Shown here piece by piece: positions 44,901 through 54,302 of a stretch of DNA of 64,000 nucleotides. The position numbers and the translations under genes were made by a program. Source of the DNA: an uncultured Caulobacteraceae bacterium (GTDB lineage: Bacteria; Pseudomonadota; Alphaproteobacteria; Caulobacterales; Caulobacteraceae); assembly GCA_937138625.1 (NCBI GenBank), contig CAKZPF010000010.1, forward strand, positions 38,489-102,488, read 5' to 3'. The notes under the pieces are model-generated. The model had not been told where the DNA came from and made no database searches. It was given only the letters and a program-made list of their open reading frames with translations. The number at the start of each line of letters is the position of its first letter. The stretch's first letter is position 1.

Positions 44901-46192
44901 CCACACCGCCCGCCCTTCGTAGCTATCAGACCGTCAGCCGCCTGTTGGGGCCGGTGGCGCCCAAGCTGCTGGCCCATCGTGCCAAACGCGGCAAGGAAGA
45001 TCCCGATCGCTTGGCTGAACGTCTGGGCCACAGCCCACACGCCAAATCCGATAAACCGGTGGTGTGGGTGCATGGGGTCAGTGTGGGCGAAAGCCTGTCA
45101 TTGATGCCTTTGATTCATCATCTGTGTCGCACACGCAGTGGCCTGCAGGTTGTGTTCACCTCGGGCACGGTGGCCGCTGCCGAAATCTTAGCCCATCGCT
45201 TGCCGACCCAGGTTCTGCATCAATACGCGCCCATCGACACGCCACAGGCCGTTGAGGCCTTTTTGGATCATTGGCAACCTAAGCTGGCGATCTTTGCTGA
45301 ATCTGAGCTCTGGCCCAATCAGATTTTGGGTGTTAAGGCGCGGGGCGGGGCCATAGCGCTCCTGAGTGCACGCATCACCGAAAAGACCGCCCTCGGCTGG
45401 GCCAAGGTGCCGGACAGCGCGCGCTATATTTTGAACTGTTTTGACCTGCTGGTGGCCCAAGATGCCCAAAGTGCCGAGCGCCTGCGCGCCCTTGGGGGGC
45501 ATGTCCAGGCTGTGCACAATCTGAAGCGCGCCGCCCCCCCGCTGGAGGTCGACATCAACACCCTGAAAAGTCTGCGGGTGGACATTGGCAAACGGCCGGT
45601 GATCTTGGCCGCCAGCACCCACAAAGGGGAAGAGGGTATGGTGCTGCAAGCCTTTGCTGCGATGCTGGGCCAACACCCCGACGCCATGCTGATCATCGCG
45701 CCCCGGCACAAAAAGCGCGCCAAAACTATTCAGGCCCAGGTGGAGAAACTCGATCTTCGGGTCTTGCGTCGCAGCCAAGATGGTCGCCCCGATGAAGACA
45801 CCCAAGTCTATATTGCCGATACGGTGGGCGAGATGGGGCTTTGGTATCAGCTCAGCAGTTTGGCCATTATGGGTGGCAGCCTGCTGGATCACATTGGCGG
45901 GCATAACCCGCTGGAGCCCGCGCGCCTGGGTTGCCCCGTGGTCAGTGGATCTTATGTCAGCAATTTCCACAGCCTGTTCGATGAGATGATCGCCGCCGAA
46001 GCCACGGCCTTTGTGCATGATGCCGATGACATTGCGGCCGCTATGGAAACCGCCATACAAGGCGATTATCTGGCCATGGCCGAGCGCGCCCAGGCCTTTG
46101 CGCGGGTGCAGGAACAAGCCCTTGAGGACACCTGGAAAGCGCTGTTGCCCTTGCTGCCCACAGCCCCCGTTCAGATCCCGGAGCCCGCCTGA
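44897..46192 (+). CDS. waaA: 3-deoxy-D-manno-octulosonic acid transferase
   Basis: This inner-membrane glycosyltransferase adds Kdo to the lipid A precursor. The start MTTPPALRSYQTVSRLL gives 431 residues. Motifs are VWVHGVSVGESLS, TSGTVAAAEIL, FAESELWPNQIL, APRHKKRA and the C-terminal MGGSLLDHIGGHNPLEPA. The ATG overlaps the stop of the DUF374 gene; lpxK starts 3 bases after its stop. Confidence 0.95.
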   Translation: MTTPPALRSYQTVSRLLGPVAPKLLAHRAKRGKEDPDRLAERLGHSPHAKSDKPVVWVHGVSVGESLSLMPLIHHLCRTRSGLQVVFTSGTVAAAEILAHRLPTQVLHQYAPIDTPQAVEAFLDHWQPKLAIFAESELWPNQILGVKARGGAIALLSARITEKTALGWAKVPDSARYILNCFDLLVAQDAQSAERLRALGGHVQAVHNLKRAAPPLEVDINTLKSLRVDIGKRPVILAASTHKGEEGMVLQAFAAMLGQHPDAMLIIAPRHKKRAKTIQAQVEKLDLRVLRRSQDGRPDEDTQVYIADTVGEMGLWYQLSSLAIMGGSLLDHIGGHNPLEPARLGCPVVSGSYVSNFHSLFDEMIAAEATAFVHDADDIAAAMETAIQGDYLAMAERAQAFARVQEQALEDTWKALLPLLPTAPVQIPEPA

Positions 46193-46195
46193 GGC

Positions 46196-47167
46196 ATGGC
46201 ACGCACGGCCCCCAGTTTTTGGTACGAGGTCGACGGGCGGCACGCCGCCCCCTTGCTGCGGGCCCTGTTGACGCCGTTGGGGTGGATCTATGCGGCCAGT
46301 GTGCGGCGACGGCTGCGCACAACCCTGCCCTTTGACTGCGGTGTGCCGGTGATCTGTGTGGGCAACCTGACGGCGGGCGGCACCGGCAAGACGCCTGTGG
46401 TGCGGGATCTGTGTCAGCGCTTACAGGCCCAAGGGCACACCCCGGCGGTGCTCAGTCGCGGGTATGGTGGACGGCTGTCTGGCCCCGTTTGGGTCACGCC
46501 CGATCACACCGCCCATGACGTTGGCGACGAGCCCCTGATGCTGTCTAAAACCGCGCCCGTGATGGTGGCTCGGGACCGTGTGGCCGGGGCCAAAGCCATT
46601 GTCGAAACCGGGCATGATGTGGTGATCATGGATGATGGTCACCAAAACCCCAGCTTGAAAAAAACTTTATCACTTGTGGTCGTGGACGCCACGCGGGGCT
46701 TGGGCAATGGCCGGGTCATTCCCGCCGGGCCCTTGCGCGAACCCGCCACCGCCGGCCTTGCGCGCGCTGATGCCGTGGTGCTGATGGGCACAGGCACACC
46801 GGATTTGCCCGCACATCCCCACCCCACGATGCGGGCCACGGTGTCCGCCAATGACCAAGCCCCATCGGGGCCGTTGGTGGCCTTTGCCGGGATCGGCCAG
46901 CCCGAGAAATTCTTTACGACCTTGCGGGATCTGGGAGCCGAGGTTCACGAGACCATCCCCTTCCCCGATCACCATCCCTATACCCCGGCGGACCTGCAAC
47001 GCTTGCAGGATTTGGCCCAGCATCATCAGGCCCGTTTGATCACCACGGAAAAAGACGCCATGCGCCTGCCACCGGCTTTCCAAACCCAGGGGCTGACCTT
47101 GCCCATCACGCTGGTGTGGGAAGCGCCAGAAACCATCGACAATTTCTTGCAAGATCTATTCGCTTAG
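46196..47167 (+). CDS. lpxK: Tetraacyldisaccharide 4'-kinase
   Basis: The 323-residue enzyme phosphorylates lipid A precursor at the 4' position. The Walker A motif is VGNLTAGGTGKTP. Other conserved stretches are SRGYGGRLSGP, VGDEPLMLSKTAPVMVARDR, VVIMDDGHQNPSL and the C-terminal LITTEKDAMRLPP. It is last in the msbA-DUF374-waaA-lpxK operon and overlaps the end of convergent purD by four bases. Confidence 0.96.
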   Translation: MARTAPSFWYEVDGRHAAPLLRALLTPLGWIYAASVRRRLRTTLPFDCGVPVICVGNLTAGGTGKTPVVRDLCQRLQAQGHTPAVLSRGYGGRLSGPVWVTPDHTAHDVGDEPLMLSKTAPVMVARDRVAGAKAIVETGHDVVIMDDGHQNPSLKKTLSLVVVDATRGLGNGRVIPAGPLREPATAGLARADAVVLMGTGTPDLPAHPHPTMRATVSANDQAPSGPLVAFAGIGQPEKFFTTLRDLGAEVHETIPFPDHHPYTPADLQRLQDLAQHHQARLITTEKDAMRLPPAFQTQGLTLPITLVWEAPETIDNFLQDLFA

Positions 47168-48456
47168 GCTTGCTCTGGCGTTTTCAGCGCCCGCCAGCCA
47201 ATGTCTTTGCGGTAAAACCCATCCGGCCAATCAATGGCGGCACAGGCCCCATAGGCCCGATCGGCAGCCCCTTGCAAATCATCGCCAAGGGCACAGACGT
47301 TCAGCACCCGACCACCATTGGCCTGCAGTTGGCCATCCACCACTTTTGTGCCGGCATGAAAGACGATGGTGCCGTCACGGGTCGCGGCCTCCAGGTTCGA
47401 AATCACGCCGCCTTTTTTGGGGGTGCCGGGATAGCCCTCGGCGGCATAGACCACACAGATGGCCGCTTGGTCATGCCAACTGGGGGCCGGCATATCCCCC
47501 AAGGTACCGGTGGCGCTGGCCAACAAGTACGGCACAATATCGCTCGCCAGACGCAGCATCAACACCTGGGCCTCAGGGTCGCCAAAGCGCACATTGAATT
47601 CCACTAGCTTGGCCTGGCCCTCGTGGATCATCACCCCGGCATAGAGCACCCCACGATAGGGATGCCCCTCGGCGGCCATGCCGCGCACGGTGGGGGTGAT
47701 GATGGTCTCTTGGACCTGTTGCATCATCTGGGGTGTCAGGATCGGCGCGGGGCTGTAGGTGCCCATGCCACCAGTGTTGGGGCCGGTGTCGCCTTCGCCC
47801 ACCCGTTTGTGATCTTGGGCCCCGCCAAACAGCACGGCGGTCTCGCCGTCAAGCAGCGCGAACACCGAGGCTTCCTCGCCCGGCATGAACTCTTCGATCA
47901 CCACCCGATGGCCCGCCTGACCAAAGCGCCCGCCCAGCATGTCGTTCACTGCGGCCTTGGCTTCGTCCAGGTTCTCGGCAATCACCACGCCCTTGCCCGC
48001 GGCCAAGCCATCGGCCTTGATGACATAGGGGGCCTGCAGGGTGGTCAAAAAGGTCTCGGCCTCAAGCGCCGTTTCAAACACACCATAAGCGGCGGTGGGG
48101 ATGTCATGACGCTGGCAAAAGGCTTTGGTAAAGGCCTTGGAGGTCTCAAGCTGGGCCGCCGCTTGGCTGGGGCCAAAACAGGCAATGCCCGCCCGCATCA
48201 AGGCATCCGCCATACCATCGGCCAGGGGCGCTTCGGGGCCCACCACCACCAGATCAATGTTGTGCTTTTGGGCATAGGCCAAGACCCCGTTGAGATCATT
48301 GGCTTTCAGGTCCAGGCATTCAGCAATTTCGGCCATGCCCGGATTGCCCGGCGCGCACACCAACCGTTTGGTCAGGGGGCTTTGGGCGATTTTCCAGGCC
48401 AAGGCGTGTTCGCGCCCGCCGCCGCCCAACATCAGAATGTTCAATGCCGTGGTCAT
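47164..48456 (-). CDS. purD: Phosphoribosylamine-glycine ligase
   Basis: The 430-residue ATP-grasp enzyme makes glycinamide ribonucleotide in purine synthesis. Motifs are [15 protein letters not shown] at the N-terminus, [42 protein letters not shown] and [16 protein letters not shown]. It is divergent from xseA across a gap of 94 bases. Confidence 0.97.
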   Translation of the reverse strand: MTTALNILMLGGGGREHALAWKIAQSPLTKRLVCAPGNPGMAEIAECLDLKANDLNGVLAYAQKHNIDLVVVGPEAPLADGMADALMRAGIACFGPSQAAAQLETSKAFTKAFCQRHDIPTAAYGVFETALEAETFLTTLQAPYVIKADGLAAGKGVVIAENLDEAKAAVNDMLGGRFGQAGHRVVIEEFMPGEEASVFALLDGETAVLFGGAQDHKRVGEGDTGPNTGGMGTYSPAPILTPQMMQQVQETIITPTVRGMAAEGHPYRGVLYAGVMIHEGQAKLVEFNVRFGDPEAQVLMLRLASDIVPYLLASATGTLGDMPAPSWHDQAAICVVYAAEGYPGTPKKGGVISNLEAATRDGTIVFHAGTKVVDGQLQANGGRVLNVCALGDDLQGAADRAYGACAAIDWPDGFYRKDIGWRALKTPEQA

Positions 48457-48550
48457 GGGGTCCTCATTTCATCATGGTCATCTGTCGGCAGACACCATAG
48501 ACACGGCATCCCCCCTTGTCAGCCCGTAAGATCTGGCCCAAACAAGACAA

Positions 48551-50044
48551 ATGACAGACGATCTGCTGAACCCCAACACCAACGCAAAAATCTATGCCAT
48601 CAGCGAAATCGCGGGCGCGGTGAAACGCACGCTTGAGGATCGCTTTGGTCATGTGCGGGTGCAGGGCGAGGTCTCACGCGTGACCCACCATCGCAATGGG
48701 CACATTTATTTCACCGTCAAGGATGCAAACGCGGCGCTCGATTGCGTGATTTGGCGCGGTGTGGCCGGGCGTCTGCAGGTCCGGCCCGAAGAAGGCAGCG
48801 AACTGGTGCTGACCGGCAAGGTCAGTTCCTATCCGGCCTCCTCACGCTATCAGATGATTGTCGAACGCGTTGAGCTGGCGGGTCTGGGCGCGCTGCTGGC
48901 GAAACTTGAAGCCTTAAAGGCCAAATTGGGCGCCGAGGGTCTGTTCGCCCCCGAACGCAAACGTCCCCTGCCGGCCTTTCCCCGTCATGTGGGGGTGATC
49001 ACCTCGCCCACCGGGGCGGTCATTCGTGACATTTTGCACCGCATCCGCGATCGCTTCCCCACCCATGTCATGGTCTGGCCGGTGAATGTGCAAGGGGCCG
49101 GGGCGGCCCAAGGCGTGGCCCAAGCCATTCAGGGCTTTAATGCTTTGCCTGCCCACGGCCCTATCCCCCGCCCCGATGTCTTGATTGTGGCGCGAGGAGG
49201 CGGCTCGGTCGAAGATTTGTGGCCCTTTAACGACGAAGCCCTGGTGCGGGTGGTGGCGGCCTCGGGCATCCCGTTGATCTCGGCGGTGGGACATGAAACC
49301 GACACCACCTTGATCGATTACGCCGCCGATGTGCGCGCCCCCACCCCCACGGCGGCCGCCGAGGTCGCCACCCCCATCCGTGCAGACCTCGAGGCCATGT
49401 TGGCCGACGCCCAAGCCCGCCTGCGCCGGGCCCAGCATCAAACCTTTGAAAGCGCGCGGCATCGGTTGTCATTGGCCAAACGGGGCCTGCCCAGTTTGGA
49501 TCAGCTGATGGGCACGGTGCGTCAGCGCCTTGATACGGTCAGCTTGCGGCTAGATAGCGCCTTGCAGACCCGCACCCATCAGGCCCGGCATCAGCTCTCG
49601 GAAACGGCGGGGCGTCTGCATCCGCACCTGTTGCGCACGCGCCTTTCTACGCATCGCCAGAGCCTGGACAGCCTAGCCCACCGCCAAGGGCGCGGTTTGG
49701 CCCAAGCCATGCAAAATCAACGGCAGCATCTGGGGCAGCTGTCGCGCGCCCTGGCCAACCCCGCCACCTGGCGCAGTGGGGCGCGTTTGCGGCATCAACA
49801 CCTGGAGACCATGGCCCGGCGTTTGGCGCGCGCTTTGCCGCCACTTGTGCAAGCGCCCAAAGACCAGCTGGCGCGCTGGGGCCGGATGCTGGAGGTCTTG
49901 TCCTATAAAAACACCCTTGCCCGTGGTTATGCCGTGGTGCGTGATCAGAACGGCGCGTTGGTGCGCACAGGCCAAAGCCTGACCACTGGACAAACGGTGC
50001 AGATCGGCTTTGCCGATGGCGACCGCAAGGCCGTCATTGAATAA
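48551..50044 (+). CDS. xseA: Exodeoxyribonuclease VII large subunit
   Basis: The 497-residue protein has an N-terminal OB-fold (VRVQGEVSRVTHHRNGHIYFTVKD), the central domain with VGVITSPTGAVIRDILHRIRDRFP and VARGGGSVEDLWPFNDEALVRVV, then SAVGHETDTTLIDYAADVRAPTPTAAAE. A long His/Arg/Gln-rich coiled coil follows, and SYKNTLARGYAVV near the end. The small subunit gene is not in this window. Confidence 0.96.
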   Translation: MTDDLLNPNTNAKIYAISEIAGAVKRTLEDRFGHVRVQGEVSRVTHHRNGHIYFTVKDANAALDCVIWRGVAGRLQVRPEEGSELVLTGKVSSYPASSRYQMIVERVELAGLGALLAKLEALKAKLGAEGLFAPERKRPLPAFPRHVGVITSPTGAVIRDILHRIRDRFPTHVMVWPVNVQGAGAAQGVAQAIQGFNALPAHGPIPRPDVLIVARGGGSVEDLWPFNDEALVRVVAASGIPLISAVGHETDTTLIDYAADVRAPTPTAAAEVATPIRADLEAMLADAQARLRRAQHQTFESARHRLSLAKRGLPSLDQLMGTVRQRLDTVSLRLDSALQTRTHQARHQLSETAGRLHPHLLRTRLSTHRQSLDSLAHRQGRGLAQAMQNQRQHLGQLSRALANPATWRSGARLRHQHLETMARRLARALPPLVQAPKDQLARWGRMLEVLSYKNTLARGYAVVRDQNGALVRTGQSLTTGQTVQIGFADGDRKAVIE

Positions 50045-50114
50045 ACACGAACGCTTGGCCTGGGGTGGGCGTCTGTTCATCTTGCGTCAACCCCGCTGCG
50101 CGATATAGTGGGGT

Positions 50115-50309
50115 ATGGAACTGCCAAAAGAAGCCAAGCTGAAGTATGGTGACAATGATCTGCGCATGATCACGCCCGGCACCTTTGTGCGCTGCGCCGT
50201 CACCGGCGATGTCATCGAGTTGAACGATTTGATGTACTGGTCTGTCGAGCGCCAAGAGCCCTATCGCGACGCCGAGGCCGCCAACCAAGCCCTGCACAAT
50301 CGCTCATGA
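50115..50309 (+). CDS. DUF2093 family protein
   Basis: This 64-residue protein has the DUF2093 pattern: AKLKYGDNDLRMITPGTFVRCAVTG, then IELNDLMYWSVERQEPY. The family is small and alphaproteobacterial, commonly next to xseA, with no known role. Its stop overlaps the ATG of the M23 peptidase gene by four bases. Confidence 0.9.
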   Translation: MELPKEAKLKYGDNDLRMITPGTFVRCAVTGDVIELNDLMYWSVERQEPYRDAEAANQALHNRS

Positions 50310-51142
50310 TCCGTCCGCACCTTTGGGTTTTGGTATGGGGTCTGGTTGTGATGCCCGTACTGGCCACGGCACTCGAGGTGCGTGGGGTCTTCAGCCAAGG
50401 CGGCTATGTCGTTGGCGAAACCCAACCGCACGCCACCATCACCGCCAGCAACGGTGAACGCACCCTGACCACCACCGCCAACGCGGACGGCCTGTTTGTT
50501 TTGGGGCTGGATCGCGATGCCGCCAGCACCCTGACCGTGAAAACGCCAAGCGGCAACACAACCATCCCCATCACGGCGGTGGAGTATAACATCCAGCGCA
50601 TCAATGGCCTGCCGCCCTCACAAGTCAGCCCGGTCAATCCGAAACTTTTGAAACGCATCCGCGCCGAGGCCAAGTTGAAGCGCCAAGGCTATGCGAGCCA
50701 GGCTGATGTGGCGGGGTTTGCCCAGACCTTCATTCCGCCTGTAACAGGGCCGGTAACTGGGGCCTTTGGCAATCAGCGGGTTTTGAACGGCGAGCCCAAA
50801 CGCCCCCATTATGGTGTGGACATCGCCGCCCCCAAGGGCAGCCCCATTGTCGCGCCCGCTGACGGCATCGTCAGCCTGGCCAACAACGATATGCATTATG
50901 AAGGGGGGTTGGTGTTTCTGGACCACGGCCAGGGCCTCGTGAGCGTGTATCTGCATATGGACAGCGTGGCCGTGAAAGCGGGGCAGCGGGTCAAGCAAGG
51001 CGAGGTTTTGGGCACCGTCGGCGCCAAGGGCCGCGCCACCGGGCCACACCTGTGCTGGCGGATGCGCTGGCAAGGGCAGAATATGGACCCCAGCCTGTGG
51101 CTTGATGATGGGTTTACTGACCCCGCCAAAACCGCCGACTAA
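50306..51142 (+). CDS. M23 family peptidase (LytM-type), with Cys in the HxH motif
   Basis: The 278-residue secreted protein (signal peptide about residues 1-22) ends in a LytM domain. The zinc motif HYGVDIAAPKGSPI and the following VYLHMDSV are present. The usual C-terminal HLH is GPHLCWRM, so the last His is replaced by Cys. Such proteins cut peptidoglycan cross-links or activate amidases. Activity here is uncertain. It overlaps convergent lpxL-like by four bases. Confidence 0.87.
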   Translation: MIRPHLWVLVWGLVVMPVLATALEVRGVFSQGGYVVGETQPHATITASNGERTLTTTANADGLFVLGLDRDAASTLTVKTPSGNTTIPITAVEYNIQRINGLPPSQVSPVNPKLLKRIRAEAKLKRQGYASQADVAGFAQTFIPPVTGPVTGAFGNQRVLNGEPKRPHYGVDIAAPKGSPIVAPADGIVSLANNDMHYEGGLVFLDHGQGLVSVYLHMDSVAVKAGQRVKQGEVLGTVGAKGRATGPHLCWRMRWQGQNMDPSLWLDDGFTDPAKTAD

Positions 51143-52053
51143 GACGCATCCTGTTTGTAGACCGGATTGGGCCAACGCTTGTGGACCCAAAACCACTGCG
51201 CGGGATTGTCCTCGATGCGCGCGGCGATGAAATCGGTGATGATCTGCACCGAGGCTTCGATGTCGTGGGTGCGATCACCGGTGCGGGGGATCTCTAAGGG
51301 CGGATGAACGGTGACGACGAAGCGCGCCCCATCGGTGCGGCGCACCGACAGCGGCACGATGGGCACATCGAATTTTAACGCCAAGCGCGAGGCCCCCGGT
51401 GCGGTCTCGACGGTGTGGCCAAAAAACTGGGTGGGCACCCCCCGATTGAACTTTTGATCGTTCATGATGGCTATGCACTCGCCAGCCCGCAAGGCTTTCA
51501 TCAAATCTTGGGCGCCATCACGGCCCTTGGGCGCAAAGAGAGCGATGCCATACTTCTGACGGCTTTGGACAATGCGCTGATCGACATAGGGGTTGTTGGT
51601 CGGCCGATAGGTCACCTGGCACTTCACGCCGCGTTTGACGATGGCGGCGGCCATGACCTCCCAATTGGCAAAGTGGCCTGAGACAAATACCGCCCCCCGG
51701 CCACTGTCGCGCACGGCATCCAGATGCTCGGCGCCTTCGACCGCGACGCGCGCATCCGGCACATACGGCACCAGTTGGTCGGTCAGGGGAAATTCGGCAA
51801 AGGTGCGCCCCAGATTGTCCCAGGCTGCATCCAAACGCGTGTTCAAGGTTTGATCATCGATATCCGGCCAGACCATTTGCATGTTCAGCCTGGCCACATG
51901 ATGCGTTTTTGTTAACGGACCCAATTGGCGCAACAGCCAGCCCCCGAACGCCGAAGCCCGGTCAAGTCCCAAGGCCCGCATAATGGCGCAAAAGCCGTCA
52001 AAGGCCCAGACCTCCAGCCGCCACAGTATATTTTGCCCGCGCCCCCGTTTCAT
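51139..52053 (-). CDS. LpxL/HtrB-family lipid A acyltransferase-like protein
   Basis: From MKRGRGQNILWRLEVW the protein is 304 residues. It has the family catalytic motif VSGHFANWEVMAA (HX4E) and NDQKFNRGVPTQFFGHTVETAPG, and the C-terminal FWVHKRWPN. It should transfer a secondary acyl chain to lipid A at the inner membrane. A start at 52128 is open but adds non-conserved residues. Confidence 0.92.
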   Translation of the reverse strand: MKRGRGQNILWRLEVWAFDGFCAIMRALGLDRASAFGGWLLRQLGPLTKTHHVARLNMQMVWPDIDDQTLNTRLDAAWDNLGRTFAEFPLTDQLVPYVPDARVAVEGAEHLDAVRDSGRGAVFVSGHFANWEVMAAAIVKRGVKCQVTYRPTNNPYVDQRIVQSRQKYGIALFAPKGRDGAQDLMKALRAGECIAIMNDQKFNRGVPTQFFGHTVETAPGASRLALKFDVPIVPLSVRRTDGARFVVTVHPPLEIPRTGDRTHDIEASVQIITDFIAARIEDNPAQWFWVHKRWPNPVYKQDAS

Positions 52054-52208
52054 ACTGTCTTCTTGGGCGATTTTGTCCGGTTTGTCAGCATCAGATTTGT
52101 CCCAGCCCCCACAAGAGCCGGAACCCAAGGCCTATCTGTTAACAGGCGTTAACGCTTTCCTAACGCTCTAGGCTCGACCATAGACCAAAAGGGGAAGAGT
52201 GATTCGTT

Positions 52209-53465
52209 ATGCGTGATGCCTATTCCAGCGGTGGCGCCACCACCATTGCCGCTTACACGGCCTATGTCATCATTGGGGTAGCCGTGGGCACGGGCCTGAT
52301 TTTGGCCCTGAACTTCAGTGTACAAACAGGAATTTTGGCGGGCCTGGTCAGTGTCTTGGGCCTTGGGCACATTCACGCCATGATCAGTCGTCGCGGCCTG
52401 GCCAAGGCCATCAAATCCGATATCCGCGTCCTGAAAGACGGCAATCGCAACCTCAGCCGCACCCTGGAAAAGACGCGCGAAGAGCTGACGGACGTACGCG
52501 GACGCCTGGAAACCGAAACGGCGCGGACGTCGGATGCCTTGGTCTCGGAGGTGCGGGTGCTGGAAACCCTGGTCAAGAAAATGGGCGCAGCCTTTGAAGA
52601 TCGCATGGACCAACGCACCCAGGATCCCGTGGTGCGCTCGCATCCCGCGGCGGATGCCGGTTTGATGGCGGTTCGCGAAGCGCTCGAGGCCGGTCGTGTG
52701 GACCTCTATTTGCAGCCCATCGTGAGCCTGCCCCAACGCCGGACCCTGTTTTACGAGGGCTTTTCCCGCCTGCGGGATGCCCACGACAAAGTGATTATGC
52801 CGTCGGAGTATCTTCGTGTAGCCGAGCCCGCAGGCCTGATGACCGAGATCGACAATCTGATGCTGTTTCGTTGTGTGCAGATTGTGCGCCGCTTGCAAAA
52901 ACAAGATCGCAGCGTCGGGGTGTTTTGCAACATCTCGCCCCTGACCCTGAAGGATGAAAGCTTCTTCCCCCAATTCCTGCAGTTCATGCGCGACGCCCAA
53001 GACATGGCCGGATCGGTGATTTTTGAAATGGGCCAAGAGGCCTTTGAAAATCGCGGGCCGATTGAGGCGCGCAATATGAACAAACTGGCCGAGCTTGGGT
53101 TCAGTTTTTCGGTCGATAAGGTCACCAAGCTGAATGTGGACTTTGCCGATCTGAACCGTTCGGAAGTGAAATACGTGAAAATGCCTGCCGAGCTGATCAT
53201 CAATGGCCTAAGCGACCAAGGCGGCGTCACCCGTCACAACCAATTGCCCGACCTGCACGCCGCCGACATTCCGGCGCTGTTTGCCCGCTATGGCGTTGAG
53301 CTGATCGCCGAGAAAATCGAGCAAGAAAACCAAGCCGTTGAAGCTGTCGAGTTGGCCATTCCCTATGGCCAAGGCCATCTGTTTGGCGCGCCCAAGCCCG
53401 TGCGTGATCAGGTTCTGGCCGAAGCTGGCAGCCCCGGTCGCATCCCCACCCGCCACGTCGCCTAA
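52209..53465 (+). CDS. TipF-like protein: two helices, coiled coil, degenerate EAL domain
   Basis: The 418-residue protein has two transmembrane segments (about 13-35 and 39-57), a coiled coil (about 66-130) and an EAL-fold domain (about 150-400). The EAL signature is EGF (183-185), the DDFG loop is SVDKV (301-305), and the later motif is AEKIE (367-371), so it should not hydrolyse c-di-GMP. This architecture matches Caulobacter TipF, a c-di-GMP receptor needed for flagellum assembly at the pole. Orthology is an inference. It ends where the HAD gene starts. Confidence 0.85.
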   Translation: MRDAYSSGGATTIAAYTAYVIIGVAVGTGLILALNFSVQTGILAGLVSVLGLGHIHAMISRRGLAKAIKSDIRVLKDGNRNLSRTLEKTREELTDVRGRLETETARTSDALVSEVRVLETLVKKMGAAFEDRMDQRTQDPVVRSHPAADAGLMAVREALEAGRVDLYLQPIVSLPQRRTLFYEGFSRLRDAHDKVIMPSEYLRVAEPAGLMTEIDNLMLFRCVQIVRRLQKQDRSVGVFCNISPLTLKDESFFPQFLQFMRDAQDMAGSVIFEMGQEAFENRGPIEARNMNKLAELGFSFSVDKVTKLNVDFADLNRSEVKYVKMPAELIINGLSDQGGVTRHNQLPDLHAADIPALFARYGVELIAEKIEQENQAVEAVELAIPYGQGHLFGAPKPVRDQVLAEAGSPGRIPTRHVA

Positions 53466-54292
53466 TGGACAACCTGACGCAGTTGGCCACCGTTGCCGAT
53501 CGTTATGGCGTGCTGTTGTGCGACATCTGGGGCGTTGTGCACAATGGCCGCGAGGCCCATCCCGCCGCCTGCGAAGCTTTGGTGCGCTATCGCCAGGGGG
53601 GTGGTGTGGTGGTGCTGATCACCAATTCCCCGCGGCCCAGCGCTGATGTGGTGCAACAATTGGCCACCCTGAAGGTGCCGGAAGCCGCCTGGGACGCTGT
53701 GGTCACCTCGGGCGATGCCACGCGCTTTGCCTTAAAAACGCATGCCACAGGCCCCGTTTATCACCTGGGCCCTGAACGTGACGCCCCCCTTCACACAGGT
53801 CTTGGTCTCCACTTTACCTCCGATCTGGTCGCGGCCAGCCTGATCAGTTGCACCGGGCTTTTTGACGACGAGCATGAGACACCCGATGCCTACCGAGAGA
53901 TGCTGGCCCAAGCCAAAACCCACAACCTGCCCATGGTCTGCGCCAACCCGGATGTGGTGGTGCACCGGGGCGATCAGCTGATCTATTGCGCCGGGGCCCT
54001 GGCGGAGCTGTACGCGGAAATGGGGGGGGAGGTGATTTTGGCCGGCAAGCCGCACCCGCCAATTTATGATCTGGCACGCCAAGCGGCCCAGCAACACGGG
54101 GCGATGGAAAGCGCACAGATTTTGGCCCTTGGTGACGGGCTGATGACCGATATCAAAGGGGCCAATGATCAGGGGCTGGATGTGGTGTTGGTCACGGGTG
54201 GGCTAGCGCGGGACCTGAGCGCGGATGAATTAACCGCCAAAATGCAAACCGCCGGCCTTCACGCTACTTATGTGATGCCGGCGTTGCGTTAG
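53465..54292 (+). CDS. TIGR01459 family HAD hydrolase
   Basis: The 275-residue HAD-fold phosphatase begins with LLCDIWGVVHNG (motif I, but with Trp after the first Asp region, as is normal in this family), then VVLITNSPRPS and the late motif LALGDGLMTDIKGANDQG. It resembles NagD-type sugar phosphatases. The substrate is unknown. It starts one base within the tipF-like stop. Confidence 0.9.
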   Translation: MDNLTQLATVADRYGVLLCDIWGVVHNGREAHPAACEALVRYRQGGGVVVLITNSPRPSADVVQQLATLKVPEAAWDAVVTSGDATRFALKTHATGPVYHLGPERDAPLHTGLGLHFTSDLVAASLISCTGLFDDEHETPDAYREMLAQAKTHNLPMVCANPDVVVHRGDQLIYCAGALAELYAEMGGEVILAGKPHPPIYDLARQAAQQHGAMESAQILALGDGLMTDIKGANDQGLDVVLVTGGLARDLSADELTAKMQTAGLHATYVMPALR

Positions 54293-54302
54293 TGCGTTTC
54301 GC

